A stretch of DNA of 64,000 nucleotides from assembly GCA_030248215.1 (NCBI GenBank), contig JASANG010002898.1, positions 124,001 through 188,000 of the forward strand, in the 5' to 3' direction. The number at the start of each line of letters is the position of its first letter. Position 1 is the first letter of the stretch. The translations under genes were made by a program, and so were the position numbers. Under the pieces are notes generated by a model that had not been told where the DNA came from, did not search any database, and was given only the letters and a program-made list of their open reading frames with translations. This document shows, piece by piece, positions 11,303 through 23,216 of this stretch. The DNA is from Enoplolaimus lenunculus. Lineage: Eukaryota > Nematoda > Enoplea > Enoplida > Thoracostomopsidae.

Positions 11303-11454
11303 CTGTAGCCAGAGAGAGACCGGGGGGGGATCAGTCTTCTACTGGAAAGATTTTGGCTCACCAAGAAAATTTTCAACATCTGTTGTAAGTCATCGAAAAC
11401 TCGTGTATGCCCATCCAGAAAAATATTTAGCTACCCTAGCATGGCTATGGGCCT
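11303..11454. mobile_element. Family A MITE copy
   Basis: CTGTAGCCAGAGAGAGACC at one end and GGCTATGGGCCTG at the other, with the core GTAAGTCATCGAAAACTCGTG between. Diverged. Confidence 0.6.
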
Positions 11455-11889
11455 GTGTACCAAACAAGAACTGGTAGTGGCGTATAATTTATTTCAAATT
11501 TGAGATGACATTCATTAAATGCTTAGCATCTAAATTATCTAAAACAGGATATCGCCTCTGCGGCGGATGTAGCAGTTTCTGATTTAGCAACCGTGTTTCA
11601 TAACAGAAAATTAATTATATGGCCAGGCATGCGGGGAAACAGGGGTGTCTGGGGTGTCAGTCGGCTCGGCACCCCCATAAAAACGGTTCCGTGCCCTGAA
11701 TAAGGCTGACTTCGGCTTTAATTAACTTGGCCGCTGTTAATTATTGGGACCCTGGCAATTCGGAGGCAGGAAAACAGGGTGATTTAGAGATTGTGAAGCT
11801 TAGATTAAAACTCAGAATTTAGGTTATGCCTACCCCTAGGCTTAGGTATAGACTTCGGCTTAATACGCAGGCCGCATAAGTTAACGAAT

Positions 11890-12100
11890 CTATAACAATT
11901 CGTCGACCGACAACTTGTCGCCCAACAGTATCCCAAAACCTATAAATAAGCCTAAGCATAATCCTAAGCGTAATCCTAAGCCTAACCGTAAGCCTAAACA
12001 TAATGATGGATGACGAATTGTCGAGTCGATGAAATTTCACATTACAAGTTGTCGGTAGACGAGTTGTCGGGTTGACGAATTGTCGTGATACCATTTCACA
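11890..12100. mobile_element. Family E MITE with internal TAAGCC array
   Basis: The ends carry ACAATTCGTCGACCGACAAC and, inverted, GACGAATTGTCGTGATACC. The centre (about 11940-12005) is a run of CCTAAGC/CGTAAGCC hexamers. Similar copies lie at about 27908-28100 and 54118-54328. Confidence 0.8.
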
Positions 12101-12429
12101 CAATGTGCTGGTGTTGCTGCGAAATCACAAGATGTTATAATCAACTCAGTTAAATGTTTGATAGGCTTGTTCGAAAAGCTGAGGAAAAAATTCCATGGTA
12201 ATCAACATTCGACTCTGGTCTGTAGCCAGCTGGATAACTTTGAGGTGCCAACGAAGCTCGTATAATTCGCTAAAAGCACCGTCTATACCGCCGGTCAACC
12301 CTTAACTCCTGGCTCGCTTAGATTAGGCATATCATTTGACAGCTATGAACGTGAAACATATATTTGACCACAGTATCACTAAATATTAATATAAAACCAG
12401 AATATTCCACAGTTCCAGACATCTGTTAC

Positions 12430-12565
12430 TCTTAAGACGTATCGCGTTGCGTTCAGATCTGAAATTCTCGATGGTTCTCTGAAATCATTTTCACAAAGGT
12501 CCATGATATGCTTCAGTTCAACCTCATTCCACTCACTACGTGAACGATCTATCAACATGTAACTA
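12430..12565 (-). CDS. PLCE1: PLC epsilon exon: linker with helical segment
   Basis: This minus-strand exon encodes SEWNEVELKHIMDLCEND, then FREPSRISDLNATRYVLR, and ends in phase 0 at AGA|GTAACA, matching the next exon at 9861. The peptide has charged amphipathic helical character unlike the surrounding repeats. The upstream edge is less certain: usable AGs give first bases at 12572 (phase 1), 12565 or 12562 (phase 2), or 12548. I chose 12565 because the preceding exon, in the frame used here, ends in phase 2. I do not recall an exact human counterpart, so membership in PLCE1 rests on strand, phase and order. Confidence 0.7.
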
Positions 12566-12699
12566 CTAAACACTGTAGTGAAATGCTTTTATAACAAAGC
12601 TTCCAACTTCTGTCGTCAAAAAAACGTATTGGGTTGTTGTTGTTGAAAAAATCATAAAACAAACGTGTAAAACCAGCCAGCTCAAAAAGAACCTTATAC

Positions 12700-12875
12700 G
12701 GGCCCGTAGCCAAGGCAGGGGGCAGGAGGACTCAGCCCACCACCTGGAATAATTTAGACCCCCATAGAAAATTTTCAACCTTGCTTGTAAGTCATTGAAA
12801 ACCCTTGAATGCGCCTCCTGAACATTTTTAGCCTCCCCCTCCATAACAAGGTAAAGCTGGCTTGGCTACCGGCCT
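12700..12875. mobile_element. Family A MITE copy, well preserved
   Basis: Starts GGGCCCGTAGCCAAGGCAGG, ends GGCTTGGCTACCGGCC. The inner part has AATTTTCAACCTTGCTTGTA and AGTCATTGAAAACCCTTGAA, the family core. No coding capacity. Confidence 0.85.
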
Positions 12876-12959
12876 GAAACTATATAATGAAAAGATTCGG
12901 AGGTGGACTAGCGTCTTGAAGAAATCCTATTGGATATGAAGTTAACTAGTGTACAATTC

Positions 12960-13203
12960 GGGCCCGTAGACTGAGGGGGAGGGGGTACAAGGAAGCTCAG
13001 CCTCCCCCCACAAGAGCTTTGCCTCCCTAGAAAGTTTTCAACCTTGCTTGAAAGTCATCGAATCCCCCTGCCCCCCTAAAGAATTTTGCCCTCCCCTCCT
13101 AGAAAGTTTTTAACCTTGCTTATAAGTAATCGAAAGCAATTTATGCCCCTGCTGAAAAAGGTTAAGCCGTTAGCCTCCCTTAGCAAGGTGAGCTGGCTCC
13201 GGA
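12960..13203. mobile_element. Family A MITE copy with internal duplication
   Basis: Starts GGGCCCGTAGACTGAGG and ends AGGTGAGCTGGCTCCGG. The core AGTTTTCAACCTTGCTTGAA occurs twice, so the copy is longer than its relatives. Confidence 0.8.
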
Positions 13204-13867
13204 TTTAATTCCATTTTGCTTAAAAAATTTTCTAAAACTACTGACACAAAATGTAAAAGCACTCGTTGCATTTTCGGCTTACCCCCAAAATATTCGTTGG
13301 AAGCCATACAATATACGTTTCGTTCATTGTCTTATAAAAACGAAACTAAACAAAGTAGAATGTTGACAATAACGATACTTTACGCCAAAATCACAACGCG
13401 TGCTGGTACATTCCTTTCGACACTACCTAATGGCATCATACCCTTGTCTACAGAGCGGATCATTTCCTCTTGGCAATAACTAATTGCAAATTGATTGTAA
13501 ATGCAATGCATACACAATGCACAGTGTTTAACAATTATTACACGTATGCCGGACAGCTCACAGGTTCGAACGTCCACTTCCGATAACTGAATGATGGTTC
13601 AAATATACAAGTAGCAGCGCAGCAGGAGAACAGAGCGCATGCGCTGCCCACAAATTCAACCAAATCCATGTTCAAATTCCGTTGCGATCAGGCTTGGCGA
13701 ATCAGGTGACCGTTCCTTCGCTGTTGCTTTTGTTGCTGCTATTCTGGGTACAGGTAAGTGAAAGCAAACTCTACGACTCCAACGGTCGAACAAGTTTCTG
13801 AGCTGAACTAAGAACGAAATGATTTTGGATGCGGAAAATCCAAATAGCCAGATAGACGTTTATATGT

Positions 13868-13955
13868 CCGCAGCCAGCTCACCTTGCTAGAGGGGCTAAA
13901 AAATTTCCAGTAGTGGCATACCAGGGGATTCGATGACTTATAAGTACAGTGGGAT
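13868..13955. mobile_element. Family A fragment
   Basis: CCGCAGCCAGCTCACCTTGC and the core TTCGATGACTTATAAGTA are present; the other end is lost. Confidence 0.55.
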
Positions 13956-15261
13956 GTGGGTAAGGATATTTTACTCAAACCGCGCTTTCTCCAGGCAAAT
14001 AACAATTTTCTTACCCACGGGTTTACTTACGCTGAAAAGATCTACCCACGGCCCTCCATTTACTCGTGCAAGAAATTAAGCCGGTATTTTAAAGATCGCT
14101 GGTGGTTTGCACTTTAACGAAGTTTTGCGCCAAAGTTCGTATGAATTTTACACTTGAAAGCTAATACAAGAAACAAAATTTCAAACCCCTCTAAATATAG
14201 CACAGAAATCTTGGTGTTTCAATGCTCACTGACTGGCTTAGTTACCAACGCATGTCTTGCACCCTAATTCTTAAAGGTTTGGGGCGTTTAAAAACTGTCA
14301 ATTTTTTTACCCGCGCGATACCAGTGTTTACCCGCGGGTGTACCCGCGCCGCAGCAGAAATTTTTTACCCGACTCGCGTTTACCGGCGGGTATTGCCCGA
14401 CTCTGCTTATAAGCAAGGATGAAAATCTTGTTAGGTGGCCAAAATTCTACCCGAGGTGGGGCTGCGCCTCGCGCTGGGCCTTCTGGCTACCGGCACGGAC
14501 CTTTATTGCAGTGAAACGACTCGCAATTGTGAATATGATCACACTTATCTTATTCGCTACACGTCGTACGGTCTCGTAAACCTCCGTTAAAACTAAACTC
14601 CCGTTTGTATAGAGTGAACTGTGCCATGCCCCGAATACCCATTACCTTTAATCAACTAACTAAATACGTAATAACATTAATAACGTCACTACTACTACTC
14701 AAAGAATAGCATTCGAAAAATAATAGGTATGTCAAAGAAACATGCCTGACAGAATTGGAATAGGGCACCCCAGTTCTGGGGCACACAAGGTTTCTGTGGG
14801 CGCCTGCAGTAAAATAAATTTCGCGCTTTTTTCACTTACCCCGTTACCTAAAAGCCGAAGCCGGACAACAGCATAAAAGTTCTAGCCAAAGTCTAAGCCT
14901 AAGTCTAAGTTCAAATTTGAACCTATATATCAATGCCTAAGGTTACGCCTAAGCTCAAGCTTACACCTAAGCCTACTTTAGCAAAAGTTTAAACTTTATA
15001 AAACCCCAACCTGTTATGCTAATTTTCAATGTGTAACCGGATATTCGTTTCCGGTTCCATTTCCGGTCAAACTCTGTCTCCGTTTCCGTTATTTCGATGA
15101 CTACTAGCCCCCGTTATTTTTTACTATCCGTTTACGCCCTGCTAATTTCTCTAAATTTCTAACACTGTTAGTGTGCGTCAGAACTGCAAAGTCGGGACGA
15201 CCGTTCCACCGAAGTACTGCGAATATACATGGTTTTTCCACTTAATTTCTCTGAAACATAT

Positions 15262-15333
15262 GGTCACGCCGGGAATCGAACCTCGGACCTCTTGCTCGCG
15301 CATCAAGCGCGCTGCCCATTACACCACGCGGTC
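15262..15333 (-). tRNA. tRNA-like pseudogene or SINE head
   Basis: The minus strand reads as a 72-nt tRNA-like unit with an A-box-like TGGTGTAATGGGCAGC and a B-box GGTTCGATTCC. The D stem pairs. The acceptor stem (GACCGCG against CGTGACC) has mismatches, the T stem is broken, and the anticodon loop lacks the usual U33. It is probably not a working tRNA. It may be the promoter part of an old SINE, although no clear tail was found. Confidence 0.6.
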
Positions 15334-16204
15334 GATATCATAATTTTTCCTAGTACCGTATATGATCACGTGTATGTATGTGTCTTACATTACACACACT
15401 ATGCACATACACATGCTACGCCACGTATACCAACAGTGTGAAGTGTAAAAACGAGAACGCTAAATTTTTACCCAGCATCCTATAGAGTCAACAAGATTTA
15501 AACCCGCATTTTGGTAACCTGTTGTACTCCTATACTTTGCAGATAAAATAGCGATCGTTTTCCAACCAGCTGTTTTAGCTTAGTTTGTTCAGTTGGCCAC
15601 GGTGGCGGATCCAGACACTTCTTATCAATTCATGCGAAATTTTAGTATATACCAAGTCGTATAATGTAAATCTTTGATTTTTATAACTAGATGAAGGGCC
15701 TGACCTGGGTGCTCCATCCTTTGTAGGCACCATAAGGTTTGCAAGTTGCGTTAAACTTAACCTTTCGTTTAAAGTCTACTGTGTTCTCTGTGATGAGATA
15801 TAATTTCAAACGAAAAAATGTGGATATACAAGCTGAAGAATAACACACAGGATCCAAAAGTTAAAAAAATCGTCTTGGTTACGCTTGCTTCGCCAAAAAA
15901 AATTAACATTAAATTATACCCTTTCAAAATGAAACCCTGCCTACGCTCTCGACTAATAGTATCCTTTCAAAATGAAATCCTGCCTACGCTCTTGACTAAT
16001 AGTATATATATATATTTCTTTTGTAATATAAAAACTCCACCCGCCCCTGGAATTTATGAGACAATTCAAATTCAATTGACAGACTCAACCAAGAGGTATA
16101 TCTTAACGACTCGGCTCCAAAAACTGGAGACAGATATAAAACGTTTGCAGTAGACATGAAAACCATTCACTCACAATCACTATTAATTCATATTTTGTTT
16201 TCAA

Positions 16205-16239
16205 CTGTAAACACACACACGCACGCACGCGCGCACACA
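16205..16239. repeat. (AC)n/(GC)n microsatellite
   Basis: A short run of alternating ACAC, GCAC and GCGC dinucleotides. Simple repeat. Confidence 0.8.
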
Positions 16240-17055
16240 ATCATTGAATTTAAAAGCATAATTTGTATGCAAACCCAATTACGAACCGCAAATTCAAAAA
16301 ATATCTTTGCCACAAATTTCAATTCTGAAATGGACGCATGCATACCCATGGCGGATTCAAGTAGACGCCATCCAGGCCATGTATCCGAACAGGAGTGTCA
16401 AACCACAATTAGATGATGTATTAAGAGTTTTAAGTGTTAACCAATTACGCTTGATTTCCGCGTTCACTTCGCTCGCAAGCATTTTTTCACTATTATATAT
16501 CAGAGCGGCTTCCCCGTTTGAAAACTTCTCGACGCTTCACTGGGTGCATCGCCCCCCCGGTTCAATTGACGAATATTATTCAACGACAGCATATTTCATC
16601 AAGTTTTTAAAGTTTACGATTACAAATGTCATCATAAAGTCGGCGGAGGGGAATCTCAAACGCAATGATTCATCTTTAATTAAAATTGTCACAGAGACAA
16701 AAATGGGTAAAAAATTTTAAATATTTTACTGTTAATAAGAATTGTAGTTTAAACTTATTGTTGAATGGCACTCGTTTTCGAGAAAGCATCATCGTTGCCC
16801 CCACCACGCATAGCGGAAGTTTAAGGTTCCAGCTGTGGTACTTAAGTGAACACCAAGCCAAATGTAAAGAGTTTAGCCAAAACGACCAAAAACACAGTTG
16901 TCAAGAACAGCTGGAATAGTTTATATATAAAAATATACGCGTTTAGAACCGGTAAATACCGCTGCGTTGGTACTAACATAACCATGACTAAACCCTCAGA
17001 CTTTGGTCCCCAAGAAGAAATAGAAACAAAAAAGTTTTATTCGAATTTTAATCCT

Positions 17056-18137
17056 AAAGCCCTATTCACACGTGCAAGGTTTTGCTGCGAACACTTGCAG
17101 CTGCAAACTGCATGCTGAACTTGCGTTTTTTCATCAGCCAACGAGAAAGCGGCTGCAATAAATTCAGTGAACTTGCATGGTTTTTCACACATGTGAACTA
17201 AATTTTTAACTGTGATTTTTAATGAAAAATTTGCAGATTGTGCTTGGCTTTTCGCTAGCATTGCTCGCCAATTTTTTTGCTATTGTATATCACGCGGAGC
17301 CTACTAGCGGATCCAGAGGGGAAGAGGGCGTACGCCTCCCATCAGAAATTTTTTGTGATAAAATGGTAAAGTCCCCCTACCTTACAATTTTCCCCCAGAT
17401 ATTTTTTGTAAGAAGAAGATAAGGACCCTAATTTTTCCCAGAGAATTTTTTGAGACAAAATGATAACGTGTTTTTATTGGCTAATGCGTCCATGAAGTTC
17501 TACTCTAGCGAGGTCCGAGGTTTACTTTGAACCGATTCTCTTTTTAAGTTCTACTTCTGTCTTGACACCCACTTGTCTACCGTAACACTAAGTAGTATTT
17601 GTTGTGGGCACTTCCTAGAACGTCTTCCAATACAGTCGGTTACTTTAGCGAACTATAATATCACTCTCGCACAAATATAATGGCCGACACCGGTACAAAA
17701 CTTGCACGTGCAACTTGCATGTGCAAAATCGATAATAAAACAGCTTTCAATTTTTTGCACTTGCATTATGATTGGCCAATCGGAAATTGTGTTGTTGAGC
17801 GCTTTTTGAATTAATTCAGACTTTTCGAATTTATTAGACGATTCATTCGAAAAACTTGCAGCTGCAATTTATCTATTATGAATATACGCTAACAATTCAT
17901 AGGTATAAATAGCATTTCAATTAGAATTAATTCATCATCATGGACTGACCTGATAATTGATAGATTATTTTTCTTATTTATTACATTCGACTGCAAATTA
18001 TTCATATAAATTCTAGTCCAAATTCAGAAAGAAAGTAATGTTTCCTTGGAAATACTTAAAGAAAGATGTAAGTATTTCATGCAAGCTGTAGCAGCGAATA
18101 CTCGTTGCAAAAACTTGCGCGTGTGAACAGAGCTTAA
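17056..18137. mobile_element. TIR element with repeated TTGCAGCTGCAA motifs
   Basis: One end reads CCCTATTCACACGTGCAAGG and the other, inverted, CTTGCGCGTGTGAACAGAG. Near both ends lie CACTTGCAGCTGCAA-type palindromes and CACGTGCAACTTGCATGTGC. A GCGGATCCAGAGGGG stretch near 17310 suggests a nested family-G fragment. A shorter relative lies at 50325-50575. Confidence 0.65.
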
Positions 18138-18863
18138 AACTTAAATTGTCAATATTTTGATTTCACGTATATATGCAATCATTCTATAATAATTCGCTGA
18201 GTTAATATTCAACTGAATAACATGAATGTCATAGTCACGCCACCGATTTAATCATATTGTTTATATGGCAAGCCACAGCACCAATTATTTACTTCGAACA
18301 ACAGAATACTCTATATTGACGTCAGCGTTTATTTAGTGTTTTTGAATGGCGAAATGATTTGCCAAAACAAACGAAGTACAACTTTTATTTCAATAAACGA
18401 CTTAGCGGTAATCTTTGTACGAGAAGCCAATTTTCACAACAAACTCTATTGATTAAATTTAGTTCGGCTTGGTTAGTATGAGCTACGACGAGTATCGAAA
18501 CAAGGTGAAGCTGTACTCTTTGGATATATACTATAAGTGATCTTTTATACTGGTATATGCTGTAACAGATTAAAATATTTTACTTAAACGGTCACAGATA
18601 GTCATTCTATTCTTACACTTCACTCAATACCTCTCTTTTGACCCATTAATCTAGTATTTCGGTGGTGCGTACACGTTTCGTTTATCAATTTTAAGAAAAC
18701 TTTTCTTTCAAATCAAAACTTAAAAATCAAGCCTTACGGCTAGTTTCTCACGGAAGCTGCTATGTTTGGATTTGAGATTATAAAATACGGCAGAATATTT
18801 GAGCAAAAATGATCGTATTTCGAACTCAAATACGTCAACTCGTCTTGTTATATAACTATAGTT

Positions 18864-19290
18864 GTAGTGACCCGAATAAGAGGGGGACTGATATTTATTT
18901 CACCTCTCCAGAGGGAACCCCTCTTGTTAGTCGGTTACGGACTGTTATTTATTTTTAACCCACGCTCCGCCGCCCTTCGTACTGATATATATTCGGTACT
19001 GCAATTATCCGTTGAATTAAACGTTATCTGCCTTGTCTCAATAGCTTGAGCGATAATACAAGGTTATATTTAGGAATGTACTTTCAAAATTTAAGTACGC
19101 TTTATAGTGTCGAACTCAAATTATTTGGTCCTGGAATCATTTATGCTTATGGACTCTAATTAGGGTTTAGGGACTCTATCCGCTTACGAACTCTTATTAG
19201 AGATACGGCCTGCAATTGATTCGGGCTCAAAATGGGACCCCCTCTTATTACCCCCCTCTTTTTACCCCTCTCTTTTTCGGGTCAATACAG
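18864..19290. mobile_element. Family B MITE (GTGACCCGAATAAGAGGGG ends)
   Basis: Starts TAGTGACCCGAATAAGAGG and ends CTCTTTTTCGGGTCAATA, about 425 bp with TA-like flanks. It holds the family's repeated GACTCTAATTAGGG-type motifs. No coding capacity. Such ends and a TA target fit a Tc1/mariner-type derivative, by inference. Confidence 0.8.
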
Positions 19291-19374
19291 TACTGGAAGG
19301 TTAGGAGATGTTATCCAGGCTTAGTCCCTTAGCAATAGGAATCAGAATGAAAAATTTGCACTATAATTTAGAAC

Positions 19375-19740
19375 CAAACCAGCGGCGGATTCAGAAATTT
19401 CTAACGGGTTGGGGCGGGCTGACAAAAGTTATGAAACGCACTTTTCACTCTATGCTATATTTGTGCCATATTAGCTGTGCAAAATTCTAAGGTAAGAAGG
19501 GATCTTTATCAATCTGTCACAAAAAATTTGTGAGGAAGTAAATTGTAACGTAACCCAGTTATCTCGAAATTCTGACTACGCCCTGCTACTGGGAGCAATC
19601 ATTCGTAGAAATAAACAGGGCATGAACCAGACCCATCGTTATAGAAATACTTTGGTAGCTGGGAACCTTACCATTTTATCACAAAAAATTTTCTAACATG
19701 GGAACGTACGTCCCCTGCTCTTCATCAGGATCCGCTAGTG
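19375..19740. mobile_element. Family G hAT-like MITE with exact 8-bp duplication
   Basis: TTTAGAAC lies on both sides (19367-19374 and 19741-19748). Inside are CCAGCGGCGGATTCAG at the left and GGATCCGCTAGTG at the right. Eight-base duplications are typical of hAT transposons. No transposase reading frame is seen. Confidence 0.85.
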
Positions 19741-20004
19741 TTTAGAACTACAATTGTTTTTGGGGTTTTCGTTCGCTTCACTCGCGTGCTTTTTTCAAGC
19801 CTATTCAAAGTTTTTGAATTTATCATTTTTCTCAACCAAATAATTTTAAGACCAATCGTAATGTTTGTAATATGGCATTAGTCAAAGTTTCAATTATTCA
19901 TATTTTGATCTCGACTTAAACTTCCAATGACTGTGGTGTGAATATTATGGTTTTTAGCTGGGGCTTCGGTTTGGATTTGATTTTGGTAAATGTTCATACT
20001 ATGA

Positions 20005-20179
20005 CCAACAGGGGCGTCCAGGTTTCTGGTGGGTCTATAAAAGAGTAGGTTTAGATTCTACATTATACATTTTTTGCTTAGGCTTAGGCTTAGGCTTAGG
20101 AACACATTTTTGCAACGCTTAGGCTTAGGCTTCGGAATAAGCTTAATCTACTATTACGCCACTTAAAGTAATATTGGCA
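20005..20179. mobile_element. Family F MITE with TTAGGC array
   Basis: The ends GGGGCGTCCAGGTTTCTGG and ACTTAAAGTAATATTGGC match, inverted, the copies at 59394-59573 and 60397-60601. The centre has GCTTAGGCTTAGGCTTAGG. Confidence 0.8.
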
Positions 20180-20350
20180 ACAAACTGTATAGTTGTATAT
20201 GCGCAATAAACACACAACGCGCAGTGTTTAACAACACATATGTGTGGAACAAAATCTCTACCAGACGTGAAAGGCTCGCGTAGCTCCAAGTTCTTATTGA
20301 TCAGTGATGATGTGCGAACGCCTCTCAGCCGAGAGACTTTCGATTTGAAT
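20180..20350 (+). mobile_element. Partial copy of the tRNA-containing TIR repeat
   Basis: CGCAGTGTTTAACAACACA, CCAGACGTGAAAGGCTCGCG and TGATGTGCGAACGCCTCTCA align with the body of the copies at 41125-41393 and 41420-41689. The termini are lost. Confidence 0.55.
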
Positions 20351-20498
20351 TATGGTTTAAAATCGATTTAAGATCAAACAAAAAAATAATAATGCGAAAA
20401 CGGTTTAAAAGATAGTAAAGTAGCATTGGTTAAATCAATATTATTGGTTAAATCAATATTCTGTTATTTTCAATTTTAACATTAACATCACTAGGTAT

Positions 20499-20582
20499 CA
20501 GGGTACAACCGGAGGTGTGTCTCCGGCTCCGGCCAAAAAATAGCCTTCGGCTGCGGTATTTTTCACCTCCGATTGCACCCTG
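20499..20582. mobile_element. Family H mini-element, 84 bp
   Basis: CAGGGTACAACCGGAGG at one end and CCTCCGATTGCACCCTG at the other. Flanks CTAGGTAT and CTAGGTAC match at 7 of 8 bases. It is a very short deletion derivative. Confidence 0.85.
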
Positions 20583-20769
20583 CTAGGTACTGGTTAAAAT
20601 GGTATAAAAAATGCGACGCCATCATAATATCAGAGCATGCGTAACAAATCAAAGTTCCCTGTATTAAAAGCATTTAATAGATTACAAGAAATAAAAGCTG
20701 AAAAATATGTCAAGTATGAAATATGTAAGCAGCATTCCCATTGATTTAAATTTGTAAACTACTACAAAC

Positions 20770-20935
20770 CAAGTAGGCCTCTACCAAAGGAGCAGGCAGG
20801 TGGATCGACACTCGTACCAAAAATTTTGAACTCCTGAAAAGTTTCAACCCAGCTTTTACAGTCTTGCCAAATGCACACATACTCGTCTCTAAAATTGTTC
20901 ACCTACAGCAACATGTTCAGCTGGCTACGGGCCGG
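20770..20935. mobile_element. Family A copy, diverged
   Basis: Ends GTTCAGCTGGCTACGGGCC. Upstream are AAAAGTTTCAACCCAGCTTT and other core-like sequences. The left end is unclear. Confidence 0.5.
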
Positions 20936-21023
20936 TATGCTTATAAAGTTAATACAAAACAAATCGTATTCTATGCTGGAACGATGCCAAAAATATGTGT
21001 TTCAGGTGTTTTAACTTCAATAA

Positions 21024-21237
21024 TACACTGCAAAAAATGGTGAGTCAAATTGGCTCTCTCCGAAATAGGCTTTTCGGGACTACACAAACTGAGTCAAATT
21101 CGACTCCGCCAGAGTGAAACGTTCGACTCAGTGAATCGAATTTGAATCTGGTGGAGTCGAATTTTGACTCAAGTTGTGTAGTCCCAAAAAGCCTATTTCG
21201 AAGAGAGGCAATTTGACTCACCATTTTTTGCAGTGTA
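21024..21237. mobile_element. Family C palindromic MITE
   Basis: TACACTGCAAAAAATGGTGA opens the element and its inverted form CACCATTTTTTGCAGTGTA closes it. TA flanks both ends. The inner part is also palindromic (GTCAAATTCGACTCC and inverse). About 214 bp, non-coding. Its unspliced RNA could fold into a long hairpin. Confidence 0.9.
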
Positions 21238-21573
21238 TAGATTAGCATAATCAGTATGTCCGTTTATGATATAACGTTTGGTTGAAGCTATACCTAATAT
21301 ATAGTAAATAACGTCTTTTGACCAGGAATGTACAAAAGCGAACAAATATTTAAGCATCATTTTGGCAATCATCCCATTGTAATTATTATCTTAAGATAGA
21401 GCTTCTACAATGATCTGAGACAAAACGTAGTCTAAATTGAGTCGGTAAAGATAAAAAACGAACAACTAGGGTGGCTTCGACTCGTGTAATATCACTGGTT
21501 ATTAGCAGTGTTATAACTAACAAATCATTTCAGTAGGGTATAATAGCGAGTGAGGAAATTTTTTTATGGACGC

Positions 21574-21776
21574 TACACTGCAAAAAATGGTGAGTCAAAT
21601 TGACTCTCTCATAATAGGCTTTTTCTGAGTATACAAACTGATTCACAATTCGACTCCGCCAGAGTCAATTTGAGGCGAATTTGGTTCAGGCGGACTCAAA
21701 TTTTGACTCAGTTTGTGTAGTCAGGGAAAGCCTATTTCGGTGAGCGTCAATTGGACTCACCATTTTTTGCAGTGTA
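21574..21776. mobile_element. Family C palindromic MITE, second copy
   Basis: Same ends and TA flanks as the 21024 copy, 340 bp downstream in the same intron. Confidence 0.9.
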
Positions 21777-22379
21777 AGATTGACGAGACGAGTTTAGACT
21801 GTTTAAAAACCTGTAATAAACGGTAATTTTTGTAGGGTCGTTATAAATTTATCCCCTTTTATTTCTGCTTTCATACATTCGTGATTATTAGCGTAAGCGT
21901 TCATACCTGATCACACATAATAATATACCCAGGCATCGTCTTGTAGACATCATAGTAATGGTACTCAGCAATTAATCAACATTTATATCAAGTTTCTTTG
22001 CCTCAATTTAACGCTTTAGAGGTAGATAAATTAAACAAGTCGGTTGTTGTTCACTTTCGCAACAGTTTTCAAAATTTTTATATTTTGGCAAAACGTTGGC
22101 TTACGATTGTGCTGGGAAGTGAACTACAAAAGCTACGATGTTTTTAATGTCTGCTAAACGGTTAATCAACTAAAGCGTTGAATGGTTAAAGGTCTGTCTT
22201 CTGGTCTGGTTGAAGTTTAATTTTTTGAATATTTATAAAAATTGATGCTCTTCAGTGTGTGAGTTTATTTGCAAATTTGAAACAATTTTGAAACCATTAA
22301 TTTAACGAGATTTGTCAAAATGGCTGTCCTTCGAAACTATTTTTTGACAACATTTTGCAATTTATTGTTAAAATTTAGC

Positions 22380-22605
22380 TAATTTAACCTTTCGTTTCAG
22401 TGGCCTATTTTTGTTTCACATCCAGCCCCGGTAAGTTTGTTGACCTCCGGTTTCAGTTTTTTTCCAACTCTGATTGCACCTTACGCCCATACAGCGTTTA
22501 ACTCATTTCTGTTACTTAATTTTGTTTCACATCCAGCCTCGGATCCGGCTAAGTTTGTTGACTTCCGGTTTTAGCTTTGTCAGCTCGGGTTGCACCCTAT
22601 CGTTT
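22380..22605. repeat. Two tandem family-H fragments
   Basis: GTTTCACATCCAGCC, GTTTGTTGAC and a gattgcacc/ggttgcaccct tail occur twice (about 22412-22485 and 22523-22600). Confidence 0.5.
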
Positions 22606-23123
22606 ACCTAATTAGTTAAAATTAACTACAAATCCTGCAACACCAGATAACAACCGTGGCAGTTGAAAGCAATATATTTATTCTAATGGACTCTAAAGCC
22701 TTACAACACCTTCCCGGAAGCGTGAGTGTCGTCTTCTTAAGCATTCTATGCACTAAAAAATGTTTATTTCGCTTAGATCAGTTATTTTACGCCTCTCGAG
22801 TGCCAACTCCTATCGACGGGACTGCAGCTTTATATAAGTAAAAACCTGAAATTAACTTCTATCAAGAACGAACGAGCAGTTTTAGACAAGATTGCGCAAC
22901 TTGTGAAATTTTGTGTGGTTCCAAATGAACCAGCGAGAGTTGCGTTTTCGCCCGTATCCTATCCCAGTTTTAAGGGCTGCGGCCGATTGTCGTGTTCAAT
23001 GCGCATATATGGTTGAAGTATAACGCACGGACCACTCTGAAATACCGCAGCAATTGCCAACATATGGGGTTCATTTTTTTTCAGTGCAAGAAACTAGATT
23101 TCCCCTGAATGAAGGAGGATTGG

Positions 23124-23216
23124 GCAAAAACGCAATGTGCGCTTGATACAATCTTTTCTACACAGAATGTATCCAGTTTACATACTTTTATCTATTATAT
23201 CATCCACTCTTGCTTT
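23124..23216. mobile_element. Family I fragment
   Basis: CAGAATGTATCCAGTTTACA and ATATCATCCACTCTTG match the right half of the family-I copies at 10547 and 62709. Confidence 0.6.

Larger units (their letters stand above)
9862..12429. other. PLCE1 intron with several TIR elements
   Basis: A phase-0 intron. It holds a GC-rich block (about 10085-10235, CGCC/GCCG-rich, related to family J ends), a family-I element, a family-A copy and a family-E copy. A candidate exon near 10340-10440 with a good donor was rejected on phase. Confidence 0.6.

Noticed and set aside
15262-15333. Functional tRNA gene
   Set aside because: Mismatched acceptor and T stems and no U33 in the anticodon loop.
16307-16720. 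137-codon plus-strand open frame
   Set aside because: No recognisable motif or codon pattern; it includes sequence shared with interspersed repeats (CGCTTCGCTCGCAAGC-type).
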